Positions 55,651 to 64,000 of a DNA stretch of 64,000 nucleotides are shown here, piece by piece. The first letter of the stretch is position 1, and the number at the start of each line of letters is the position of its first letter. The stretch lies in NCBI RefSeq assembly GCF_002575655.3, contig NC_053038.3:146336885-146400884 (forward strand), read 5' to 3'. The position numbers and the translations under genes were made by a program. This DNA comes from Aegilops tauschii subsp. strangulata. Lineage: Eukaryota > Streptophyta > Magnoliopsida > Poales > Poaceae. Below the pieces are notes generated by a model. That model was not told the origin of the DNA. It did no database searches and worked only from the letters and a program-made list of their open reading frames with translations.

Positions 55651-56620
55651 GCCGACCCTTAGGCGATGCTCGATTATCCCCCTCGGGATCCCAACCAGAT
55701 CCTTGGGCCTCCATGTGAATATTTCCTTGTTCGCGCGTAAGACATCGACCAACGCCTTTTCTTGATCTGGAGAGAGGTTGGCACCTATGGTGAAGGTGGC
55801 ACCTGATGCCCCATCTTCATTGACCGGCACCTGCTTCGTCTCGGCCCAATCTTGAGAGAATAGCTGCTTCTTCGTTGCTGGTGCAGCCCCGAGACCTCTG
55901 GGGCCCCTTCCTCGGCTGGGCACACTGCTGCCGCGGCCCTAAAGCCGAGCTTTAGGGCCATCGGCGTGTCCTTCGTGTCTCCTGCCACGATGAGGACACC
56001 ACTGCTTCCCGGCATCTTCATGAGGTTGTAGGTAGGTTGAGTCGCTGCCATGAACTTGGCCAAGGCCAGCTACCCGAGGATGGCATTGTACGGGAGGCAG
56101 ATGCGGGCGATGTCGAAGTCGATAAGCTCGGTGCGGTAGTTTTCGCGGGTGCCGAAGGTGACGGGGAGGCGGATCTGGCCGAGGGCACTGGTGGAGCCGT
56201 CGACGACTCCAGAGAAGGCTTCGTAGGGCGGAGCTGGCCATGGGGCACATGAAGCAAGCCGAATGCTTCCACCGAGGGCATGTTGAGGCCGGCTCCACCG
56301 AGAGCACTGGTCCCGGCTGTAACGGCGGGGTGGTCCCCGGAGTCGAAGATGAGGTTGGCCTTTGGTGCCGCCCAACCTGGCAGTGTCGCGTGCTGCACGT
56401 GGAGCACGCCTGCCTGGCGAAAGAACTGCTTGATGTGGCGACCCGAGGGTGGCGCATGCGAGCCACCGAGGATGGCCGCGACGGCGTGAGGTGCTGGCAT
56501 CGCGAAGCGCACGACCAAAAGGCCACGCAGCTCCTCCCAGGAGGCCCCCGAAGATCCCAGCAGGCCAAGGAGCCATGCGCGTGGCGCGCCTATGAGAGCC
56601 ATGGGGAGCCAGTTCGCCAT
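55651..56620 (-). pseudogene. gag-protease remnant of C, internally deleted
   Basis: The frame 56620 downward starts MANWLPMALIGAPRAW and has gag-like segments (SWEELRGLLVVRFA; RHIKQFFRQAGVLHVQ), then ANLIFDSGDHPAVTAG leading straight to GGAGLNMPSVEAFGLLHVP. A and A2 have about 20 residues here, including the catalytic Asp of VDGGAGLN; C has lost them. Frameshifts lead to LPVTFGTRENYRTELIDFD and the linker (FTIGANLSPDQEKALVDVL, EIFTWRPKDLVGIPRG), which runs into the RT segment across B2. The protease cannot be active. Confidence 0.83.
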
Positions 56621-56908
56621 GACCTTATGTCGCCGCGGGCCACCAGGACCGCCTCCTCATACGCCTGGAGAAACCCCACCGGGTCCTCCGCGTCGTCGTA
56701 GCGAGGCGGCATCTCTGGCCTGAACTTGGGCGGACACTACACTCGCCGTAAGGTGGGGTTGAAGGCCCGGAGACCCACGACACCTTCGTGCGTGCCGGTC
56801 GACCCAGTCGGAGGAGCGGCGGAGCTCGCCATGAGAGCTGAACGACATAGGCGGAGTGCGGCGGACGGAGAAGCGAAGCTTCAACGCACCCTTACCTGAC
56901 GCGCCAAA
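56621..56908 (-). pseudogene. gag: Start of gag of C and primer-binding site
   Basis: Short sequence between LTR and the gag remnant. The minus strand reads TTTGGCGCGTCAGGTAAGGG next to the LTR (primer-binding site with TGGCGC core, as in A). A frame opens MSFSSHGELRRSSDWVDR. Gag is far shorter than in A, so a large deletion is likely. Confidence 0.65.
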
Positions 56909-57793
56909 TGTTGGATTTCGGCTTCCGCAAACCCTTGAGAGGTTCGAACTATGGGGTGCGTGCAAAGAACTCGTCCTCCCCAGTCTACCTACTCACTAAT
57001 CACATAGCCTAGCTCGATGAACTGAATGGGAAAGAGACACAGCAGTTTACCCAGGTGCGGGCCACCTTGCGGTGTAAAACCCTACTCCTGCTTTGTTGTG
57101 GATTAGCCTCGAGGGGCTGAGGATGGACTAGTTCAGTGGCAAACAACCTCAGGAGGAGAGGTGTTCTTGGGCTCGAGTGAGCTGGTGGATTTCAGGGTGG
57201 AATCAATCCGTCCCCCTCTATGGTGGTGCCTACGTCCTATTTATAGTAGCCTTGGTCCTCTTCCCAAATGAAGGCGGGAAGGCATCCCACAACGGCCAAA
57301 TTCAAAGGGAGAAAACTAGTACACGCTATCCTTACAAAAGTAGTCTTCGCCTGCAAAAGCCTCTGGTCATGACGTCAGGGTGGGATCGGTGATGACCTAC
57401 GTCCTATCATCCTGGCGGTCTTGGTCTTGTTGCACGAGAATGGAAACCTTTGGCCGATTCCTCGGGACTCCGCGCCTGTGCTTGCCTCCTTAGCACCAAA
57501 GAGGAAACTGGTACACTGCGCCCGCTGGTGCCTGCCTGGCCTTGGTTGTCATGGCTCACATCATCTGGACCTCGCGAGGTGAGGCTTGCATAGAAATCTC
57601 CGCTCCTCGGGAGCCAGCCTGGAGAGGCCGCTCCTCGTGGAGGTCTTGGTGTTGTCCGCCTCACGAGGCATGGCCCCTCGCGAGGGTCTTGAGTTGTTGA
57701 TGTTGAAGCTGGGTCGTACCAGGCCGTTGATTGAGCCACGCCATGGGCCACAGGCAGGCAAGTCTGGGTACCCCCATTCCCAAGACGCCGACA
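56909..57793 (-). repeat. 5' LTR of C
   Basis: 885 bp, plus-strand ends TGTTGGATTTCGG...GACGCCGACA; the element-sense start is TGTCGGCGTCTTGGGAATGG. It has a TATA box TATAAATA on minus (57245-57238) and the U5 module (57046-57095). The right end is fixed by D's second RNase H frame resuming at 57794. Confidence 0.88.
57238..57245 (-). promoter_or_regulatory. TATA box of C LTR
   Basis: TATAAATA on the minus strand, about 330 bp before the LTR 3' end. Confidence 0.65.
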
Positions 57794-58270
57794 AACAATA
57801 CAACAGAGTGTGAAGGGATCCTTACCGGGCTCAGGATTGCCACTGAATTGGGAATCAAGAAGCTGATCATTTGAGGAGATTCACAACTTGTGGTGAGACA
57901 AGTCAACAAAGATTAGCAAAGTCCATTGGTGGAGGCATACGTTGGGGAAGTGGGGAGATTGTAGGAGCGCTTTGACGGATTGCAAACAAAGCACATACCC
58001 CGTGCGGAAAACAGCGTTGCTGATCATCTGTCAAAATGTGCGGCGCCAAAGCTTCCTGTGGAACCAGGAACTTTTGTTCTCCATCTTACTCTGCCCTCCA
58101 TATCCCCGGCAACAATGGCACGAAACAGGAGGAAATTGGACTCCGGTAAGCCTCTCCCGGTAGAGCCCCTCGGGACTCCTGGCAGGGACCCTGCTGGAAA
58201 CAACTCCCCATCGATTGCTAGGTTGCGCCCTCCTGTCGGGCCACTGGTCCCGGCAATCGAGGAACACACT
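57794..58270 (+). pseudogene. Second RNase H of D, C-terminal part, and linker
   Basis: Begins within the block TTECEGILTGLRIATELGIK (A: HTAEYEGLLAGLRIA). Then comes GDSQLVVRQVNKD (catalytic Asp kept, preceded by a TGA where CGA is implied), a TAG, and RAENSVADHLSKCAA (last catalytic Asp replaced in the END/ENS block: Ser for Asp). The linker is Pro-rich. At least three stops interrupt it. Confidence 0.85.
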
Positions 58271-59641
58271 CACGCACATGAGGAGGTGCCACTAGTCCTT
58301 GTTGCCAAGCCCCAGGCTCCAACTTGGGCAAGGCACATAGTCCACTTCCTCCGAACCGGAGAACTTCGCGAAGAGCAAGAAGAAGCCGAAAGAGTAGCTC
58401 GAAGGGCCAGTATGTATCAATTTGTCGATGACACACTATATAGAAGACGGCCCAACAATGTGAAAATTGAGGTGCATTTGCCGGGAAGAAGGAAAGGAAC
58501 CGCTGGCAGAGATACACAAAGCCATGTGCGGCTCCCACATTGGATTAAGGGCGTTAGTTGGGAAAGCATTCCGGCAAGGATTCTATTGGCCCACACAGCC
58601 CTCCAAGATGCGGTCGAGCTAGTCACCAAATTTTAAGCCTGCAGTTCCATTCCAAGAGCATCCATCTACCTGCCCAAGCTCTTCAGACAATCCCTTTGTC
58701 ATGGTCGTTTTCGGTCTGGGGGCTCGATATCCTCGGCCCTTTCCCTCGAGCTGCCGGGGGCTTTGAATTCTTGTTTGTTTCCATCGACAAGTTTTCAAAG
58801 TGGCCAGAAATAGAAGCCGTGAGGAAGGTGACTGCTCAGTCAGTTATCAAGTTCTTGAAAGAATTGGTGTGCCGCTTCGGGGTCCCTGCCCGGATCATCA
58901 CCAACAATGGCACCCAGTTCATGAGTCGCGCCTTCATGCAATATGTTCATGCCCTCGGAAGCAAGATCTCATTTGCCTCTATTGCACACCCCAAAAGCAA
59001 TGGGCAAGCTGAGCGGGCGAATGCTGAAGTGTTGTGAGGACTCAAGACAAAAAATATTTGATAAGCTGCAGAAGTGCGGCAGGCGATGGATCGACGAGCT
59101 ACCGGTTGTTCTATGGTCCCTCAGAACGACACCAAACCGAGCCACCAGGCAGACTCCCTTCTCCCTAGTCTATGGGGCAGAAGTTGTTATCCCCACAGAA
59201 CTCATTTATGGGTCACCTCGAGTGCTTGCCTATGATGAAGTAGTGCAGGATCAACACTGGCGTGACGATGTTGTGGTTCTCGAGGAGAACCGTCTCCGGG
59301 CTGCTACACGTGTTGCACGCTATCACAGCCGCAGGGATCATGCCCGGTGTTTTGAGGAAGGCGACCTTGTCCTTAGGCGCGTTGAGTCCGCCAAGGGTGT
59401 AAACAAGTTGACACCAAAGTGGGAAGGCCCTTACCGGGTAGTACGAGTCACCAGACCTGGCGCAGTCCGTCTGGAGACCAGAGATGGCATCCAATTGCAA
59501 AACTCATGGAATATTGAGCATCTCCGCAAGTTCTACCGCGCAGGGCCCGGTAGCCACCCTTTTGTACAGGCCTTGCCTCAGTTGCATGTAACCCCTTGTA
59601 CAAAGCCAGGTGCAGACCCTAAGCAACATAGAAATGAATGA
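58271..59641 (+). pseudogene. int: Integrase of D
   Basis: Aligns with A's integrase: KPQAPTWARHIVHFLRTGEL, MYQFVDDTLYRRRP, then a frameshift near 58480 before the zinc domain (EIHKAMCGSHIG). The core is in 58558-59037: WGLDILGPFPRA (first Asp), RIITNNGTQFMS (Asn where Asp is catalytic), AHPKSNGQAERANAEVL (Glu), then TGA (CGA implied). After a further shift the C-terminal part is complete in 58943-59641 (KLTPKWEGPYRVVRVTRPG, SWNIEHLRKFYR). It extends past A's stop (PFVQALPQLHV...). Not active. Confidence 0.9.
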
Positions 59642-60772
59642 AGCGCTTGGGGGAACCCGACAAGTTGCATGCATGCATAAGCATTTCATGAGCATCGCAT
59701 GTTCATGTAGATAAGATTGCATCTGGCATCATTTTCATCTGCATAAACAGCAGGCTCCTGCAGAGGACATGGCCTCCAGGAGAGGATGCAAAGATGCAGC
59801 CGACACTGCGATCTCCAGCAAGCCAAACAGATAAGTTGTTTCTCTTATCCATTCATGTTCTATAAGTAAAGACTTGCACATATGGAAACCTCGTCGCTTT
59901 TTGAAGCTTAGGTGCTCCCATCCCTTGACTCGAACTTTGCTTCGGTCAGGATGGTCGCAGTGGCCTTTGATAAAAAAAGGTTGGTAGGGGTTTGGTCCCT
60001 CTTTGCGATTTGTGCCCGGTAGGCCTAACTCCTTGGCAAAAAAACAGAGGGTGACGGCAAGATAACCTGCCGGGAGAAACTCGTTTATTTAAGAATAAAG
60101 AGGCATCCCACCTCTGCATGGACATATACATGCATGGGTCCCAGGCAAGGTTTATCCCTTTCCTTAATGTGCTGATCAAACAAGTACAAACCTTACAGGA
60201 CACAAATATGGATTCAACGGATTACATAATTTCAACTAAAATATGTCAAGTGCCTACAGTTTAAGATTGAAAAAAGATAAAATGCCCGTAATGCCTTCAC
60301 TTTTTCCTCTCCTTCTTCGAAACTACAGGGGGAGACGAAGAAGGCGGAGGGAAGGCCTGACTAGGATTCGGCACCTCCCTAGGATCAGGGTGGCGCCATT
60401 TCCTAATTAGGAGGAAGAAACCGGAGGGCAGGAGCAGATAGTGATGTTGTCGGAAGCCCAGGCAAAGGTGGCAGAGTCACCGGCAAACACGACTCGTCGG
60501 AACGGTCACCCCCGTTCTTGACGCGTCGTGGGTTGCCGCCACCTTCCATACTGCTGCCGCCCGAAGCCCCCGTCACGATAGCCAAATCGGGTGCCAAGCT
60601 ATCCGGGTAATCCCACAGAGAGCTTGGTCATCCCCAATGGCCCGAAGATCAGGAGCAACCGCACAACAGGGAAGCATGTATGGGAGCATGGAGCTCACTC
60701 GCACACCGAGAGGACAGTGCCCGGGGAGGTCAGGTCCGCCTTTGCCGATGGCGAGCCCGTTCTGCAACCTCC
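59642..60772 (+). other. Non-coding 3' region of D
   Basis: Follows integrase as in A, with scattered similarity to A at 41090-41165 (around 60245-60315). I searched the minus strand for a B3-like frame equivalent to that in A and saw none; 60597-60403 is an unrelated short frame. It ends where LTR G begins (CCTCC at 60768-60772 is the expected TSD copy). Confidence 0.65.
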
Positions 60773-62104
60773 TAATACGTCTCCAATGTATTTATAATTA
60801 TTGATTGTTCCATGATGTTATATTATCAATCTTGGATGTTTTATAATCATTTTATATCATTTTTTGGTACTAACCTATTGACATAGTGCCAAGTGCCAGT
60901 TGTTGTTTTCTGCATGTTTTTTACATCGCAGGAAATCAATACCAAACGGAGTCCAGATGCTACGAAACTTCATGGAGAATTTTTTTAGACCAGAAGACAC
61001 CTAATTAATGGGACCTGGCTGTGCCTGGGGGTGCTCCGAGGAGAGCACATCCCACTAGGGCGCGCCAGGAGGCCCAGACGCACCCAGGTGGGTTGTGCCC
61101 ACCTCGGGTGCCCCCTGGACCGCCTCTTTGCTCTATAAATACCCCAATATTCCCAAAACCCTAGGGGAGTCGACGAAATATTGATCCAGCCACCGCAGAG
61201 TCCAGAACAACGAGATCCAATCTAGACACCATCGCAGATGGGGTTCACCACCTCCATTGGTGCCTCTTCGATGATACGTGAGTAGTTCTTTGTAGACCTT
61301 CGGATCCGTAGTTAGAAGCTAGATGGCTTCCTCTCTCTCGCTGAATTCTCAATACAATGGTCTCTTGGTGATCCATATGATGTAACACTTTTTGCGGTGT
61401 GTTTGTTGGGATCTGATGAACTTTGAGTTTGTGATCCGTTATATATTTTTATATCCATGAAAGTATTTGAGTTTCTTTTATCTCTTTTATGCATGATCTC
61501 TTATAGCCTCATATTTCTTCTCCGATATTTGGGTTTTGTTTGGCCAACTTGATCTATTTATCTTGCAATGGGAAGATGTGCTTTGTAGTGGGTTCGATCT
61601 TACGGTGCTTGATCCGAGTGACAGGAGGGGAACAGACACGTATGTATCGTCGCTACTAAGGATAAAACGATGGGGTCTATCTCTACATAGATAAATCGTG
61701 TCTACATCATGTCATCATTCTTATTGCATTACTCCGTTCTTCCCATGAACTTAATACACTAGATGCATGTTGGATAGCGGTCGATGTGTGGAGTAATAGT
61801 AGTAGATGCAGGCAGGAGTCGGTCTACTAGTCTTGGATGTGATGCCTATATAATGATCATTGCATGGATATCGTCATGATTATTTGAAGTTCTATCAATT
61901 GCCCAACAGTAATTTGTTCACCCACCATTTGCTATTTTTCTCGAGAGAAGCCACAAGTGAAACCTACGGCCCCCGGGTCTATTTCTCATATATTTGCCTT
62001 TGCGATCTACTTTTCCTTTGCATTTATTTTTGGATCTATTTAACCAAAAATACAACAATACTTTGCTGCACTTTATTTTATTTGCGATCTATTTAGTCAA
62101 TCTA
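60773..62104 (+). repeat. G: partial LTR of the TGATACGTCTCC type
   Basis: High-copy Triticeae LTR type, recognised from memory by its start (here TAATACGTCTCC, the expected TG mutated to TA) and by sequence such as CTAGGGGAGTCGACGAAATA. The TATA box TATAAATA is at 61134-61141 and a leader follows. It is interrupted at 62104/62105 by F and would continue right of the window. No coding region. Confidence 0.75.
61134..61141 (+). promoter_or_regulatory. TATA box of LTR G
   Basis: CTCTATAAATACCCC, about 360 bp after the LTR start. Confidence 0.65.
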
Positions 62105-64000
62105 TGTGGGGACCCCGACTCATAAGTCATGATCACCGAATGCACGTGTACAGTGATCCCAGAGATCCATGCTCACTGAACACACAGAAGCTGTATAACA
62201 AGAGTCTTACATCCATATATACCGTCTTACATAAATTATGACCATTATGGTCAAGTCTTGAGTATAACTTTGCAGCGGAAATCTTCGTCGACAACTTGGA
62301 CCCATGTCATCTGCCTTAACCCTACAGGCATTCTGACTGGGAAGCGTCCTAGCTCGCATGTTCGTCACCAAGGTACTCTTCATTATATCCTGTTCTTTCA
62401 TGCCTGGCCAATAAAATAACCAGTGGCAAGCCAATGAGTACTTTGAATGTACTCGCAAGCAACCCAAAGAGTGATAACAGAATAATTATGCAAGGCTCTA
62501 CTGCTAATTTGGCATTTTTGCGGAAAGCTAGTTTTTCTCATGCAAGTATGATCATCATTTGTCAAGGTTATGAATGTGTCTGCAACAAGTATTAGGAGGT
62601 TACAGAAATCAACATCGAGAAAGAGTTATGAACAACTCATTATCAAGCTCATCGTGACTTCCTCACGAATCATATCAACAAGATTACCAAACCGTGTTGT
62701 TTGTCAGAAACATATGGACATAGTCTAAGAAGCACCACCCAACTGTCCTTGACCGTGGACATGGCTATTCAAATAGTTTTACACTCTGCAAAGGTTGCAC
62801 AGTTTACCCACAACATCCGGGGAACTTCCATGTCAGCCACGACCCGTGGTACCTCAAGTACCCGGGGTAAGCACCCGATCACTATCTTTCCCAAGACGAC
62901 ACTAACAGAGAGTCCACTCGATTGGTAGTAACCCCCGTGCCCAACATTTCACATCTTAAAAATTGTGGAGCCTCGCTCCCATATTCATCACATACCACAA
63001 GCACGGGGTACCAACGGTGTGTCCGGTGCCCTGTAAAAACAGTCATGGCCGCCCTACCTGGCACGACCCCGTCCTGAGAGAGTGCAACAACGACTCTCCC
63101 GTGACTAGTAATGCGGGCTCCAAGCTAGTATCGGACTAGGTAATCAATAATGCCCTTTCCCATATAAGGGTAGAGTGGTTGTGCATGTAACGTTGGGACA
63201 GTCGACAAATCTTAAATCTAATCCGTCTCTGTAAACAACACTTTTATCAAGCCTCGGTACACTACTTCTCCACCAAGTAGTGACCTAGTTCATCATCATC
63301 TCCAGGGGCATAAGTGGCACCCACTGGGGTTGTTTGCAAGTATGTCAAACCACACTTGTTTCTTTCCATGCATAACCATGACCCATATTGCGTAGCCAAC
63401 TACTATAGCATATTTCTACAACCCATCAACACAACCCTAGACAAGGATAGAGCCATGAACAATGCAAGTATCAACGGGGTATGCAATGGAGGCAAGCCTA
63501 GCAAGGTTGCCACTCAAGGTATATCATGCACTCAGTAAAGCAACAAAAATGCTATTATGATGTAAAATGGTTCATCATGGTCAAAGGGCTGCTTGCCTGT
63601 TTTAACAAAGTCTTCGAGGTCTTCAATTTCTCCGGTCCAACTCCGAGCATTTCGTCTACTTCGTCAACTATCGTCGAAAGCAACCATAATAAGCAACACA
63701 ACAAGGCAGAAAATAAAAGTGCTCTAAAAATATTAATTTGACGTTTCTAGGACATCTCTGGTTATGTGAAAATTAACCAGAGTGGTTTCATTGGAATTGG
63801 GTCAGTGGATATTTCTAAACATTTTGATATGATGGAATCAACGGGTTTATGGATTTGCAAGAAGTGTACATAAATATATTTTTGAAAAATGAGCAAAGGC
63901 ACCCATTTAACAGATCATGATTTTATAAGCATCTAGGAGTTGGTTTTGCTGGATTTGGAGTTCAAATGAATTCCCTATGAATTGGCAAAGTTGATAAATA
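62105..64000 (-). repeat. F: partial long LTR, cut by the window edge
   Basis: Begins TGTGGGGACCCCGACTC at 62105, with expected TSD copy ATCTA at 62100-62104. It shares the long-LTR module with B and E (62743-62800), which reads on the minus strand, so F is assigned minus. Only non-coding sequence is visible up to 64000; short frames show no protein features. Confidence 0.65.

Larger units (their letters stand above)
18395..57793 (-). mobile_element. C: gypsy element interrupted by B1 and B2
   Basis: C is a minus-strand gypsy element visible in two pieces: reverse transcriptase at 18395-18796, and protease, gag and 5' LTR at 55651-57793. The pieces are joined in frame across B2. The upstream part ends EHRLRVGP and the downstream part begins NARPVKQKARR once the duplicated TTAGG is removed. 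More of C continues left of B1, outside the window. The 5' LTR right end (57793) abuts D with expected TSD AACAA (57794-57798). The gag-protease region is shortened by deletion. Family not named. Confidence 0.88.
57794..60772 (+). mobile_element. D: Tat-like gypsy element, 3' coding part, outermost visible host
   Basis: Plus-strand element related to A (second RNase H, integrase and 3' region all align). It is cut on the left by C inside the second RNase H and on the right by LTR G at 60773. Its LTRs are not in the window. It is the oldest layer by nesting order. Confidence 0.88.

Noticed and set aside
59642..60772. A B3-like antisense frame in D
   Set aside because: D's 3' region matches A only around 60245-60315; the minus-strand frames beyond show no B3 pattern.
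62105..64000. Short plus- and minus-strand frames in F as host genes
   Set aside because: All under 90 codons, no motifs, and the sequence is LTR-like with the shared non-coding module.

Overview
This window is intergenic DNA from a large plant genome. It is almost certainly a grass of the Triticeae (wheat, Aegilops, barley or rye kind). The copia element at 43028-51582 has LTR ends and sequence typical of the BARE/WIS/Angela group, and the rest is Ty3/gypsy elements with grass-type LTRs. I found no host gene, tRNA, rRNA or CRISPR. Every stretch can be assigned to an LTR retrotransposon or an LTR, and most long open frames are fragments of gag-pol or their reverse-strand shadows.

The layout is a nest of insertions read from LTR ends (TG...CA) and 5-bp target-site duplications (TSDs). 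My working names: D is the outermost visible host (plus strand; 57794-60772). C (minus) sits in D, with its 5' LTR at 56909-57793. C's reverse transcriptase gene holds two LTRs of one long-LTR family. B1 ends at 18394 and runs left to A2. B2 is a solo LTR of about 4.6 kb with TSD TTAGG, now spread over 18797-55645. B1 holds A2 (minus, 11181-15253), which holds RLG-2 (minus, 7330-11180), which holds RLG-1 (minus, 1-7329, running off the left edge). B2 holds element A (plus, 20177-52455, TSD AAGTC). A holds three more insertions: solo LTR E (26605-30632), non-autonomous element X (32371-40773, TSD CCCCC), and a complete copia element (43028-51582, TSD AGTGG) inside A's 3' LTR. To the right, D is cut by LTR G (60773-62104), which is cut by LTR F (62105-64000). 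The left branch is six insertion levels deep.

RLG-1, A and D carry gag, aspartic protease, reverse transcriptase/RNase H, a second archaeal-type RNase H and integrase, in whatever parts survive. That order is the hallmark of the Tat lineage of plant Ty3/gypsy elements. All copies carry stops and frameshifts. Many stops are TAG where a related copy or the context implies CAG or TGG, or TGA where CGA is implied, as expected from decay of methylated DNA.

The most interesting content is cargo running antisense to its carrier element. A carries, between integrase and 3' LTR, an antisense reading frame with an Arg/Gly-rich N-terminus, a B3-like DNA-binding domain and an acidic tail, behind its own TATA-like box. 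X has a near-intact gag and no pol. It carries an antisense, apparently intron-containing gene of the plant 'putative gypsy-type transposon' family (PF04195-like), also with its own TATA box. Two short non-coding modules recur in otherwise different LTR families: one near the LTR 3' end of all five Tat-like LTR types, the other in the long LTRs B1, B2, E and F.
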